Below are positions 20,137 through 29,057 of a stretch of DNA of 32,344 bases, one piece after another (within the stretch, counting starts at the first letter, position 1; the number at the start of each line of letters is the position of its first letter). Under the pieces are notes generated by a model. That model did no database searches and was not told the DNA's origin. It worked only from the letters and a program-made list of their open reading frames with translations. The position numbers and the translations under genes were made by a program. Source of the DNA: a virus; IMG/VR virus record IMGVR_UViG_3300031857_000829, positions 1 through 32,344 of that record; one strand, given 5' to 3'.

Positions 20137-20669
20137 AATACACAATCGGACAAATACAAGAAGTACACTCATTGGGTGACTTAGGAAACTTAGATAAGAA
20201 AATTGAAGCGTTGGCAATTCTAACTAATAGAACTATTGACCAAGTAGAAGAGATGTCAATGAATGCTATTTTGGAGGAGTTTAAGACACTTAATTTCATT
20301 CCAAGTAAGACAGAACCTAAATTTGTTTTTAAGCACTTAGGAAGGAAATATAAACTCCTTACCAACCCACTCGATTTAAAGGCTCACCAATGGATTGAAT
20401 TGCAAGAGATATACAATGGTGATATTATCGAATCGCTTAATAAGATTATGGCTCTGCTATCTGTTGAATCCAGTTTATTTAACAAAAAACGGGACATCGG
20501 TAAAAAGGAATTTGATAAACGATGCGAAGATTTTCTCTCGTTGGATTTTGCCATTGCATATAATTATGCGCTTTTTTTTTCGAAAGTCTATCCCGAATTA
20601 TTGAAGGCTACCCTGTCTTATTTGAAGCAGGAAGTGGAGAGTCTACAACAGGACTTAGACCTACATTGA
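20133..20669 (+). CDS. Tail assembly chaperone, G-type (zero-frame product)
   Basis: This 178-aa protein (FVFKHLGRKYKLLTNPLDLK, AHQWIELQEIYNGDIIESLN, FLSLDFAIAYNYALFFSKVY) fits helical tail assembly chaperones that coat the tape measure before tail polymerisation. Near codon 149 it contains a nine-T run (20572-20580); a -1 slip there joins the downstream frame to give a 245-aa G-T fusion, as in lambda. In the zero frame it continues for ~29 more residues and stops at 20669. It lies upstream of the tail genes, as expected. Confidence 0.72.
   Translation: MKYTIGQIQEVHSLGDLGNLDKKIEALAILTNRTIDQVEEMSMNAILEEFKTLNFIPSKTEPKFVFKHLGRKYKLLTNPLDLKAHQWIELQEIYNGDIIESLNKIMALLSVESSLFNKKRDIGKKEFDKRCEDFLSLDFAIAYNYALFFSKVYPELLKATLSYLKQEVESLQQDLDLH
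20572..20580 (+). promoter_or_regulatory. Programmed -1 frameshift site (T9)
   Basis: In frame zero the codons are CTT TTT TTT TCG, so T TTT TTT at 20573-20579 is a slippery heptamer. After a -1 slip the reading TTC GAA AGT continues without a stop through to 20869. The frame of the following gene is thereby fused to the first. Confidence 0.72.
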
Positions 20670-20869
20670 TTTGGTTGGAGTTGGTGGATAAACTATGTCG
20701 AGGGGATAGGACTAAATGGGATTACTTTTTACATATGGGGTTGATTGAGTTCTTAAACACGGTTGCATTTTATAAGTCAACCAAGAAGGAACAAGCCAAG
20801 CGATTAGAACAGGCTGCAAACAAAGGATATCAGACCTATATTGTGGCGGTGTTAAATGAGATGTTGTAA
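20666..20869 (+). CDS. Tail assembly chaperone, T-type part (expressed by -1 frameshift)
   Basis: On its own this frame begins only at a TTG overlapping the upstream stop, but the same frame is open from the T9 site at 20572-20580, giving ~97 residues after the slip. The C-terminal part (IWLELVDKLCRGDRTKWDYF, then HMGLIEFLNTVAFYKSTKKE) is helical. It is probably the T domain, which binds tail tube subunits while the G domain binds the tape measure. Independent TTG-initiated expression is less likely than frameshifting. Confidence 0.68.
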   Translation: MIWLELVDKLCRGDRTKWDYFLHMGLIEFLNTVAFYKSTKKEQAKRLEQAANKGYQTYIVAVLNEML

Positions 20870-21071
20870 TTCGGAAAATATCCGAGTTGTAACAAATAAT
20901 ACTACAAAATTGTTACGAGATAAAGTGTTATATAAGGCACAAATTGACGGATAATTGTGACATTAAACACCATTTATCACATTAAAGTGTGATTTATTGC
21001 ACATTAAAGTGGGATTCTTTATTGAGCAAAAATAGATTTAGGACGCATTTAAATCAAAACTATTTTATAAC
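20870..21071 (+). other. Largest non-coding region; hairpins and iteron-like repeats
   Basis: No credible gene lies in these ~200 nt. A small inverted repeat TCGGA/TCCGA (20871-20875, 20881-20885) is followed by GTAACAA/TTGTTAC (20889-20895, 20910-20916) with a 14-nt loop. Neither is followed by a T tract, so they are not clear terminators. Three repeats with an ACATTAAA core come next. No Bacteroidota consensus promoter is seen. It separates the chaperone operon from the tail genes and may hold a late promoter, an origin, or both. Confidence 0.6.
20959..21024 (+). repeat. Three iteron-like direct repeats with ACATTAAA core
   Basis: ACATTAAA occurs at 20960-20967, 20979-20986 and 21001-21008, spaced 19 and 22 nt apart, about two helical turns. 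The second and third units extend to CACATTAAAGTG with a GATT and TTTATTG tail. CAC and GTG form small palindromic ends. Such spacing suits a DNA-binding protein on one face of the helix. Confidence 0.7.
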
Positions 21072-22208
21072 GTGAGCGTTACAATTAACCAAAAACCTGA
21101 ATTAACAACACCTGCTTACAATGATATTAACTTTGTTGTAAGTGAATCGAGTGCAGCAATCTATGAAAAAGACAACTTTAAATGGATTGGAGAGGTTGTA
21201 GTAGATTCAACTACCATCGCAAAACTAAAAGTACCTATTGCTTACGGCAGCACAAACAAAGCCGTATTTAATATAGGTAGAATTATGGAATCTTATGTCA
21301 CACAAGATTTCAACTACAATGATACCCTTGCGAGTGGTTGCACCAATTCCACAAAGGAGTACAACTTTAAGGTAGGTTATGAGTATTCTACAAGTCCTAC
21401 CGGTAGTGTTACCGAATACTTAAACCAAGCATCCGCAAGTGGTAGCATTTGGAACGCTGCTTTAAATCCTTATGACTTTGTATCGTTTGATATCGACACT
21501 TACACCGATACTGCTCGTAAGTTCTTGACATCGGTTCGTAGTCAATCAATCCACAGAACGCAAAAGGTATGGTTATACGCTCTAAGAGGTGTAGCAACCA
21601 ATTTAAGAATAGTTTACTCAGATGCAACTACTTCAACTTATACACTTCCGAATGTCCGAATGGTTAGAATACCAGTTAATTTGGCAACTCCATCGGGAGC
21701 AACTTATTTCGATTGTTATCTTCGGGATGTAGATGGTGTACAGATTTCTGAGAGTTATCGGTTCTACATTAAAGACGAGTGTAGCAAGTACGAAAACTAC
21801 GATTTGTTTTGGTTGAACAGATTAGGTGGATTTGATTCATTCCGATTTAATCGAGTTAGTAAGACATCGCACGAAATAACCCGACAAACGTACAGACAAA
21901 ATCCGTACACGCTAAACAATAACGCAGTAAGTTGGACTTATGGCACTGATTCTTTTAGCAATACCCAATACTATGCGGAAAGCAAAGAGAAATTAACCTT
22001 ATTTAGTAATTGGATAACCGATAGTGAAAGCATTTGGTTAAGGGAATTGGTAGAATCTCCCGTTGTGTACATTTGGGATGGCTCAATATTGCGTAGTTGC
22101 AACATAACAAGCAACACCTACGAAGAGAAAAAGTGGATTAATGACAAGATGTTTAACCTACAATTAGACTTAGAATTTGCCTTTGTTGACAAAGTACAAC
22201 GCAGATGA
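21072..22208 (+). CDS. Tail structural protein (distal tail-like)
   Basis: The 378-aa product starts at GTG 21072 (SVTINQKPELTTPAYNDINF) and is beta-rich, with FVVSESSAAIYEKDNFKWIG near the start and a C-terminal part reading YDLFWLNRLGGFDSFRFNR. Proteins with this N-terminal 'P...YN..NFVVSE' pattern and 'FWLNRLGG' middle are encoded upstream of the large tail protein in Bacteroidota siphoviruses. A baseplate or distal tail role is inferred from position before the 913-aa tail protein, with which it overlaps by ATGA. Confidence 0.6.
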   Translation: MSVTINQKPELTTPAYNDINFVVSESSAAIYEKDNFKWIGEVVVDSTTIAKLKVPIAYGSTNKAVFNIGRIMESYVTQDFNYNDTLASGCTNSTKEYNFKVGYEYSTSPTGSVTEYLNQASASGSIWNAALNPYDFVSFDIDTYTDTARKFLTSVRSQSIHRTQKVWLYALRGVATNLRIVYSDATTSTYTLPNVRMVRIPVNLATPSGATYFDCYLRDVDGVQISESYRFYIKDECSKYENYDLFWLNRLGGFDSFRFNRVSKTSHEITRQTYRQNPYTLNNNAVSWTYGTDSFSNTQYYAESKEKLTLFSNWITDSESIWLRELVESPVVYIWDGSILRSCNITSNTYEEKKWINDKMFNLQLDLEFAFVDKVQRR

Positions 22209-24946
22209 TAGAAATATTAGTAAATAATCAGAGAGTAGATATCGGACAAGCATTCGATATCCTTATAAACAAGTCAATAGCAGACGTAAGAGAACCCGAA
22301 AAGCGGTCAAGTGATTGGACTAAGACTATCACTCTACCAGGAACGAAGAACAACAACAAGATATTCGGTCATATATTTGAGATTGAACACACGGTTTTAA
22401 GTGATACCCAATTCAACACCAATTTCAACCCAAACAAGAAAGCAAGTGCGGTTGTATTAGTTGATGGATTGGAGCAAATACAAGGCTTTATCCGTTTAAT
22501 CAAAATACAAGTAACTGACACGGCAAATGTATTTTATGAGTGTTCGATTCACGGACAGACTGCGGACTTGTTTTCTTCCATATCGGAAAAGAATCTGTAC
22601 GAGTTAGATTTCAGCGAATACAATCACGAGTTATCTATCGACAACGTCAAGAACTCTTGGGATACTTCGATAAAGGTTAACAACTCGACTGTTTCATTTC
22701 AATATGGTAACGGCTATGTGTACGCATTAATAGACAAAGACGATAGGAAGTTAACAACTCATTGGGTTTGGTCTTTGGAAGATACAACTCCGTGTTTATA
22801 TGCAAAGACGATTGTAGACAAGATTTTTAACGAAGAGGGTTACTCATATACTAACGATTCATTCTTCAACACAGAACGCTTTAAACGCTTAATTATACCC
22901 GCTCCATCAGGATTAGCGGTTAACACTACATCGGCAAACACTCGACTATTTAGAGCAGAGCGTACAACTGCACAAAATATCTCTAATTATAGTACGAATT
23001 GGTTATTTGATAACGACTCTACAAGTGGTAACTATGACAATGGCGGTAATTACAACAATACAACAGGCGTTTATACTGTACCCGTAGGAGGTAACTACAC
23101 GTTTTTTGTAGATTTACGAGGCAATATAGACACATCGAATTACGGATTTACCAACGACAAGGACATTTATTTGACTGTAGCACTAAAAGCAAACGGCAGT
23201 GTGAAAGCAACTTCGGTAGTATCTTGTGGAAGTGATGACGTTTATATTTTCAGCGGTGAAGTATTGATGTTCCCTAACGTGTATCTGTACTCAAACGACC
23301 AAGTATCAATAATTGTTTCTCGTGTTTATGACTTAGACAGACCAATAACACCAATGATTGGTGACTTTGTGGTGAACGTAGAAGATTCAGTTTTCTACAA
23401 CAATATGTCGGCGATTAATTTTGGTACTGGTAACGTGGTAGACTTTGGACAATTTTTTAATGCTGAGGGTAAGCAATCTGATTTCTTAGTGTCGTTGATT
23501 CGGATGTTCAATCTCTACGTTGAACCTGACAAGAATTTCCCTAAGAAGTTGCGTATTGTTCCACGAGATGAGTTTTACAATGAACCTACTATTGACCTAT
23601 CACGTAAATTAGACTATTCTCAGCCGTTGGAAATTATACCAATGGGAGAACTTAACGCCAATCCTTACTATTTCAGTTACAAGGATGGAGGAGATAAAGT
23701 GAACCAATCGTATCAATCGTATTACTCACAGACCTACGGAAGTAGAAAGTATTTTATAGATAACCAATTTGTAAAGGGTGAGAAAAAGATTGAGTTGATG
23801 TTCCAACCAACACAGATGAGGAGTTATGGAAGTGAAAAGAACTTTGTGTTATCGTATGCACCAGGTGATAAATTAGGGTATCGTATTCTATACTATTCGG
23901 GTTGTACTTCTAATTTAAATCTTTCTTTAGTAACAGATTATTTTAGTGTAAGTCAAATCGCAACAGGTCAACAAAACAAACTACCGATTACACTACACGT
24001 TGATTCAGTTAGTTCAATGACCTTTGATTTGTCGTTCGGTATGCCTCGTGAAGTGTTGTTAGGTGCAGGATATTCGTATTCTTCCAATAACCTATTCAAT
24101 CAGTATTGGTATCGGTTTATGTACGAGATTACTAACCGAAACTCAAAGATTGTAAGCGGATATTTTAGACTTTCACCTGCGGATTTTTACAACCTACGAT
24201 TTGCCAATAATTATTTCTTCGAGGGTCAGTATTGGAAACTTAATAAGGTAGAAGACTACAACCCAATGAGTGACGGAGTGTATAAGTGTGAGTTCTTATT
24301 AAGCCAATACATAGAACCATTTATACCAACGAATAAAATAATAGGAGCGGATACTGGTAGCGATACTATCACCAATGGTGAGACATATCCATACGGCTAC
24401 AAATACACAACGCCAACGCAATCGTATATCAACATCGGATTTAACAACGATGATACAAACCAAGCGATGGGTATTATCAATGCATCGGAAACGTCTGTAA
24501 GCCCATTAGCGTACAATACAACAATCTTAGGTGGAAGTGGTAACTATATACCGCCATTGATTAACAACTCAACCCTAATAGCGTGTGACGATTTTACACC
24601 TGACGAATCAGACACTCTATACTATGGTAATTACAAACTTTATCCAACGTGGGTAAGTGCAGGAAAGGTACAGACACTAACGGCTAATTACACGGCAACG
24701 GCTAACGATTGGTTGTTTTTGTGTGATACTTCAGCAGGTGCAATTACTATTACACTTCCCGACCCTGCAACAATAAGCGGTAAGCATTGGATTTTCAAAA
24801 AGATTGCATCAAACCACCAAGTAACGATTGACACTGCTGACGATAGCACCATAGACGGAGCAAATACATTCACGATGACCAACAACAACGATACACATTG
24901 GATTGTGACCGATGGCACTAATTACTATTTAATAGCAAGTAAGTAA
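22205..24946 (+). CDS. Large tail/baseplate protein (913 aa)
   Basis: The N-terminal ~180 residues (IEILVNNQRVDIGQAFDILI, REPEKRSSDWTKTITLPGTK, NNKIFGHIFEI) match the start of large tail-tip proteins in Bacteroidota siphoviruses. A long beta-rich middle follows. The C-terminal ~100 residues (AITITLPDPATISGKHWIFK, VTIDTADDSTIDGA) form a repeat-like module also seen at the ends of other phage tail and fibre proteins. It probably forms the tail tip or hub. No peptidase or lysozyme motif is visible. It overlaps the tape measure gene by one base. Confidence 0.68.
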   Translation: MIEILVNNQRVDIGQAFDILINKSIADVREPEKRSSDWTKTITLPGTKNNNKIFGHIFEIEHTVLSDTQFNTNFNPNKKASAVVLVDGLEQIQGFIRLIKIQVTDTANVFYECSIHGQTADLFSSISEKNLYELDFSEYNHELSIDNVKNSWDTSIKVNNSTVSFQYGNGYVYALIDKDDRKLTTHWVWSLEDTTPCLYAKTIVDKIFNEEGYSYTNDSFFNTERFKRLIIPAPSGLAVNTTSANTRLFRAERTTAQNISNYSTNWLFDNDSTSGNYDNGGNYNNTTGVYTVPVGGNYTFFVDLRGNIDTSNYGFTNDKDIYLTVALKANGSVKATSVVSCGSDDVYIFSGEVLMFPNVYLYSNDQVSIIVSRVYDLDRPITPMIGDFVVNVEDSVFYNNMSAINFGTGNVVDFGQFFNAEGKQSDFLVSLIRMFNLYVEPDKNFPKKLRIVPRDEFYNEPTIDLSRKLDYSQPLEIIPMGELNANPYYFSYKDGGDKVNQSYQSYYSQTYGSRKYFIDNQFVKGEKKIELMFQPTQMRSYGSEKNFVLSYAPGDKLGYRILYYSGCTSNLNLSLVTDYFSVSQIATGQQNKLPITLHVDSVSSMTFDLSFGMPREVLLGAGYSYSSNNLFNQYWYRFMYEITNRNSKIVSGYFRLSPADFYNLRFANNYFFEGQYWKLNKVEDYNPMSDGVYKCEFLLSQYIEPFIPTNKIIGADTGSDTITNGETYPYGYKYTTPTQSYINIGFNNDDTNQAMGIINASETSVSPLAYNTTILGGSGNYIPPLINNSTLIACDDFTPDESDTLYYGNYKLYPTWVSAGKVQTLTANYTATANDWLFLCDTSAGAITITLPDPATISGKHWIFKKIASNHQVTIDTADDSTIDGANTFTMTNNNDTHWIVTDGTNYYLIASK

Positions 24947-26532
24947 TGAGTACAATAAAAACCGCAATAGAACTCGAAGTTAAAGAGCCGAACCTCAAAG
25001 GATTTAGGCAACAACTTCGAGAGTTGACATTAGCCGCACAAGAAGCGGTTGTTAAATTTGGTGAGTTCTCACCAGAAGCGATTGAAGCAGAACGTCGTGT
25101 TGCTGAATTGCGGGATAGGATGGATGACTTTAATGACCGAGTTGCAGCGGTTAACCCTGACAAATTCGCACAAATTAACACGGTTGTAAGTGGTGTTGCT
25201 CGTGGATTCCAAGCGGCTCAAGGTGCTATGGCTTTATTTGGTAGCGAATCCGAAGATTTACAAAAGACTTTGGTGCGTTTACAAGGTGCTATGGCATTGG
25301 CTGAGGGATTAGAGGGATTAGGTAAAGTTCAACAACAATTTGGGGCTATTGCAGGAACGATAAAAGGTAGCGTAGTTAAGGCATTTTCGACTTTAAGAGG
25401 CGCAATTATAGCAACGGGAATTGGTGCTTTAGCGGTTGGACTTGCCTTAGTCGCTGCCAACTTTGATAAAGTAAAGACTGCTATTTTAAATATGTTCCCA
25501 TTCTTGGAAAAGTTTGGGAAATTTATGGGTAACTTGATTCAAAGATTTACCGATTTTGTAGGTATAACATCAGAAAGTAACAGACAATTAGAAGCATTTA
25601 ATAAAACTACTAATAATCGAATTTTATTACTTGATAGAGAGATTGAATTTTTAAGGGCACAAGGTAAAGAGTTAGAAGCCTTTGCAAAAGAACGTGAAAA
25701 ACTAAATCTACAATTAGCACAAGCGAGAGCAAACTACGGAAAGAATGCAGAAAAAGAATGGGGTAAAATTATCGGAGATACTAAGAACGCTTTACGAATT
25801 TTAGAAGTAACGGAGAAAAACTATTTAGCCGAACAGGCAAAAATGAGAGCGGAGGCAAGGGCAAAAGAACTTGAAAAAGAAAAGCAACATCGTAAAGACT
25901 TAGAATCTGCATTGTCTGACATACATCGTAAAGGCTTAGAACAACGTAGCGCATTAGATGCAGAAGTATTAAGAATCTCAAGAACAACACAAGCACAAAT
26001 AGTTGTTGAATCACAACAATTAGAAGCAAGTAATTTAGAGCGTATGCGTATGTTTTGGCGTGCGCATTATACCGAGATAGTAGATTTAACCAGTCAAGCA
26101 TTTGGCGCAATTACTTATTTAAATCAATCATTTGAAAAACAAGACGAAGCGTCAAGAAAAAGAGCGTTTGAGAATAACAAAAAGTTACAGATTGCAAATA
26201 CAATTATAGGTACACTTAATTCGATTGTTTCCATATTTGCAAACGCATCTAAGAATCCTGCATCTATTCCATTTCCTGCCTATCCTTATATTCAAGCATC
26301 ATTGGCAGGTGTTTATGGATTTGCCAACGTACAACGTATTAGAAACACTCAATACAACGGGGGAACGTCCGCTCCATCTGCTCCAACAATTGGAGGTGCA
26401 GCCCCTACAATGACAACAGGAAGTACATTAAACGAGAATGCTTCAGGGAATCAAGTTTATGTGTTAGAGGGTGATATAACACGCACTCAACAAAGAGTAG
26501 GAATGAACAGAGGTGTATCAGTTGTCGAATAA
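24946..26532 (+). CDS. Tape measure protein
   Basis: The 528-aa protein begins with long charged helices (LKGFRQQLRELTLAAQEAVV), has the conserved GFQAAQGAMALFGSESEDLQ at residues ~88-107 followed by a second AMALAEGLEGL, and a hydrophobic segment GAIIATGIGALAVGLALVAA at ~152-171. Extended coiled coil follows to about residue 330, then a glycine/alanine/proline-rich end. This fits short tape measures that set siphoviral tail length. Unusually it lies after the two tail-tip genes. Confidence 0.82.
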   Translation: MSTIKTAIELEVKEPNLKGFRQQLRELTLAAQEAVVKFGEFSPEAIEAERRVAELRDRMDDFNDRVAAVNPDKFAQINTVVSGVARGFQAAQGAMALFGSESEDLQKTLVRLQGAMALAEGLEGLGKVQQQFGAIAGTIKGSVVKAFSTLRGAIIATGIGALAVGLALVAANFDKVKTAILNMFPFLEKFGKFMGNLIQRFTDFVGITSESNRQLEAFNKTTNNRILLLDREIEFLRAQGKELEAFAKEREKLNLQLAQARANYGKNAEKEWGKIIGDTKNALRILEVTEKNYLAEQAKMRAEARAKELEKEKQHRKDLESALSDIHRKGLEQRSALDAEVLRISRTTQAQIVVESQQLEASNLERMRMFWRAHYTEIVDLTSQAFGAITYLNQSFEKQDEASRKRAFENNKKLQIANTIIGTLNSIVSIFANASKNPASIPFPAYPYIQASLAGVYGFANVQRIRNTQYNGGTSAPSAPTIGGAAPTMTTGSTLNENASGNQVYVLEGDITRTQQRVGMNRGVSVVE

Positions 26533-26547
26533 TAATATTTAATTACG

Positions 26548-27537
26548 ATGAAATTACCAGTTTATAAATTAGACATCAACGAATTTGATGAAGATAGCGG
26601 AATAGATTTTATCTCATTGGTCGAAGCACCTGCCATACAGAAGGACTTCGTAGCATTTAACCAAGCCTTTGTCGAACCCAAACCCAACGAATCAGAGGAA
26701 GAGTTTATATCTCGTTGCATACCGGTATTGATTGGTGAGGGTAAAGAACAAGCCCAAGCCGTAGCGATTTGTTACTCATACTTAGAGAAAAAATTTGAAT
26801 CCTATACCGACTATCCCGAAGCCGCTAAAGAGAACGCTAAACGTGGTATTCGATTGAACGAGGAACAAGGCAACAAATGTGCTACACAAGTAGGTAAAGT
26901 AAGAGCGCAACAATTAGCCAATAGTGAGCCTATATCAGACGAAACCGTGAAGCGTGTATATTCCTACCTATCACGTGCAAAAGAGTACTACAATCCATCA
27001 GACGACACCGCTTGTGGAACAATCTCATATCTACTATGGGGTGGTGAAGAAATGTTAAGATGGGCTGAATCTAAATTGAACTTTAATAAATTTAGCATAA
27101 CCAATGAAGAAAAAAGGATTGTATCGGGCGTTGCTATGGTTGCTGATTTACCAATTTATCGGAGGGATTCTATACGTGGCGAGTATTATGTAATGTTCGA
27201 TAGAGAGGCAATCTTCAAACTTGCTAAGAAATGGGCAAGAAATGGTAAATATTCAAGCGTTAACCAACACCACGAAAGCGAAGTTAAAGGCGTTCACTTG
27301 TTGGAATCTTACCTAATAGACCGAGAGAGAGGCGTTAACCCACCAAAAGGCTTTGAAAAGATTGCCGATGGTTCTTGGTTTGTGTCTTACTTAGTAGACA
27401 ATGACGAAGTATGGGCAAAAGTAAAAGACGGAGAGTTCAAAGGATTTTCAGTTGAGGGTATGTTTGACTTTGTAGACGAAGAAACCGAACTCTACAACAA
27501 AATAAAACGTGTTGTAAGTCAATGGGATGGCAACTAA
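26548..27537 (+). CDS. Prohead protease, XkdF-like, with inserted module
   Basis: The N-terminus (YKLDINEFDEDSGIDFISLV followed by EAPAIQKDF) is the XkdF-like start. Residues ~48-175 hold an inserted module with EEEFISRCIPVLIGEGKEQA, then YPEAAKENAKRGIRLNEEQG and GTISYLLWGGEEMLRWAESK, seen in many phage proteases. The protease-like core resumes with VSGVAMVADLPIYRRDSI, NQHHESEVKGVHLLESYLID and EFKGFSVEGMFD. It should trim scaffold and capsid. It sits directly before the scaffold and capsid genes. Confidence 0.8.
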   Translation: MKLPVYKLDINEFDEDSGIDFISLVEAPAIQKDFVAFNQAFVEPKPNESEEEFISRCIPVLIGEGKEQAQAVAICYSYLEKKFESYTDYPEAAKENAKRGIRLNEEQGNKCATQVGKVRAQQLANSEPISDETVKRVYSYLSRAKEYYNPSDDTACGTISYLLWGGEEMLRWAESKLNFNKFSITNEEKRIVSGVAMVADLPIYRRDSIRGEYYVMFDREAIFKLAKKWARNGKYSSVNQHHESEVKGVHLLESYLIDRERGVNPPKGFEKIADGSWFVSYLVDNDEVWAKVKDGEFKGFSVEGMFDFVDEETELYNKIKRVVSQWDGN

Positions 27538-27574
27538 AACTATAACAATTTTTACACTTTAATATTTTACACAA

Positions 27575-28111
27575 ATGAACTCTAAAGAAGTTTTAACCGA
27601 AATTAGGTCATTGCTTGGATTCTCAAGCGAAGAACCTAAAGAAGAAGTATCGTTCGAGTCAGCGATGTTGACCGATGGTACTACAATTAAATGGACGGGT
27701 GAATTAGCCGTTGGTACTGCTATTTTAGTAGAAACTGCCGAAGGTGATATTCCTGCTCCTGATGCAACTCACGAGGTAGAGGGTGGTATGTTGGTTACTA
27801 CTATGGATGGTATTGTAACTGAAATCGTTGAACCCGAAATCGAAGTAGAAGTAGAATTGAACGCTTTTGATTCTGCAATCGAATCTGTTAACCTAAGAGT
27901 TGACGAAAAAATCGCAGAATTAAACTCAAAGATTGACGCTTTAATCGCTGAGAAAGCATCTGTTAAAGAGGCAATGTCTAAAGTAGTTAGTTTGGTTGAG
28001 GCACTTGCTGAAATGCCAAGCGCTGAACCTACTAAAACCCCTATCGCTCCAAGTAAGAAAGAGCAACAATTTGAAAATCTTTTAAAATTCGCAAAATCAA
28101 TTAACAAATAA
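27575..28111 (+). CDS. Capsid scaffolding protein candidate
   Basis: The protein is acidic and helical: NSKEVLTEIRSLLGFSSEEP at the start, a small beta part (ELAVGTAILVETAEGDIPAP), then a coiled coil (VNLRVDEKIAELNSKIDALI) and a basic-ended tail (KKEQQFENLLKFAKSINK). Such proteins between protease and major capsid genes act as scaffolds and are cleaved by the protease. It precedes the capsid gene by 4 nt. Role inferred from position and composition. Confidence 0.7.
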   Translation: MNSKEVLTEIRSLLGFSSEEPKEEVSFESAMLTDGTTIKWTGELAVGTAILVETAEGDIPAPDATHEVEGGMLVTTMDGIVTEIVEPEIEVEVELNAFDSAIESVNLRVDEKIAELNSKIDALIAEKASVKEAMSKVVSLVEALAEMPSAEPTKTPIAPSKKEQQFENLLKFAKSINK

Positions 28112-28115
28112 AACA

Positions 28116-29045
28116 ATGGCATTTAACGTATCAGGATTAGTTAACTACACTAACGAGCAACAATCCGAATTATTAGTAAAAGCATTATTCGGTTCTAAAA
28201 CCGCTTCTGTAATGCAGTCTGCTGGTCAGGTTCAACCTGGCATCAAATCTTCTTCTAAGTTGGCATTGGTAGGTTCTACCGTGTTCTTCCAAGCCGATGG
28301 TTGTGGTTACAACCCAAGTGGAACAACTACTTTAACTCAACGTGCTATCACTGTAGGTGCGGTTAAGGTTGAAGAAACTCTTTGCCCTAAATCTTTGGAA
28401 GCAAAATGGATGCAAACTCAAATCGCTCCAGGTTCTGCAACTGCATTGCCTTTTGAAGAGCAGTTTGGTGCTGAAAAGGCTGCCGTTATTTCTGAGCAAA
28501 TCGAAATCGCTATGTGGCAAGGTGACACTGCAAGTGGTGACCCTAACATCAATCGTTTCGATGGATTCGTAAAAGTTATTAGCGGTGCTTCTCCTACATT
28601 AGGAAACTCTGCTCCTACTACTTTTACCTCTATCACTGTTTCTAACGTAGATGATATCTTAGACCAAATCTACGGAGTATTACCTGCTCGTGTTGCAACT
28701 AAGACTGACTTAGTTTGTTTCGTAGGTGTTGACGTATTTAAGTTGATGTTAGTTAACTTGAAAAACGCTAACTTGTTCCACTACACTCCTGAGGCTGCGG
28801 TAAATATGGAAATGGTTTATCCAGGAACTAATATGCGTATAATCGCAGTTGGTGGTTTGAATGGCACTAACAAGATTGTAGCAGGTTCTTTGAGCAACTT
28901 CTTCGTAGGAACTGACTTAGCAAACGAAGAGGAGCAGTACAAGTTTTGGTACTCTGAGGACAATGACGAGGTAAGATTCCGTGCATCTTTCAAATATGGT
29001 GTACAGGTTGCTTACCCTGCTGAAATCGTTTATTTCACCCTTTAA
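28116..29045 (+). CDS. Major capsid protein
   Basis: This 309-aa protein starts AFNVSGLVNYTNEQQSELLV and contains EQFGAEKAAVISEQIEIAMW followed by QGDTASGDPNINRFDGF. The C-terminal half has FVGVDVFKLMLVNLKNANLF, YPGTNMRIIAVGGLNGT and NDEVRFRASFKYGVQVAYP. The pattern and position after scaffold and protease indicate the HK97-fold shell protein. Its codons are visibly more regular (GCT, TCT, ACT, GTT) than those of neighbours, as expected for a highly expressed gene. Confidence 0.85.
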   Translation: MAFNVSGLVNYTNEQQSELLVKALFGSKTASVMQSAGQVQPGIKSSSKLALVGSTVFFQADGCGYNPSGTTTLTQRAITVGAVKVEETLCPKSLEAKWMQTQIAPGSATALPFEEQFGAEKAAVISEQIEIAMWQGDTASGDPNINRFDGFVKVISGASPTLGNSAPTTFTSITVSNVDDILDQIYGVLPARVATKTDLVCFVGVDVFKLMLVNLKNANLFHYTPEAAVNMEMVYPGTNMRIIAVGGLNGTNKIVAGSLSNFFVGTDLANEEEQYKFWYSEDNDEVRFRASFKYGVQVAYPAEIVYFTL

Positions 29046-29057
29046 TCAATTAACTAA

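Noticed and set aside
20395-20604. 69-aa frame inside the tail chaperone gene
   Set aside because: It is in the +1 frame of a well-supported gene and has no independent start signal; the meaningful alternative frame is the -1 frame after the T9 run.
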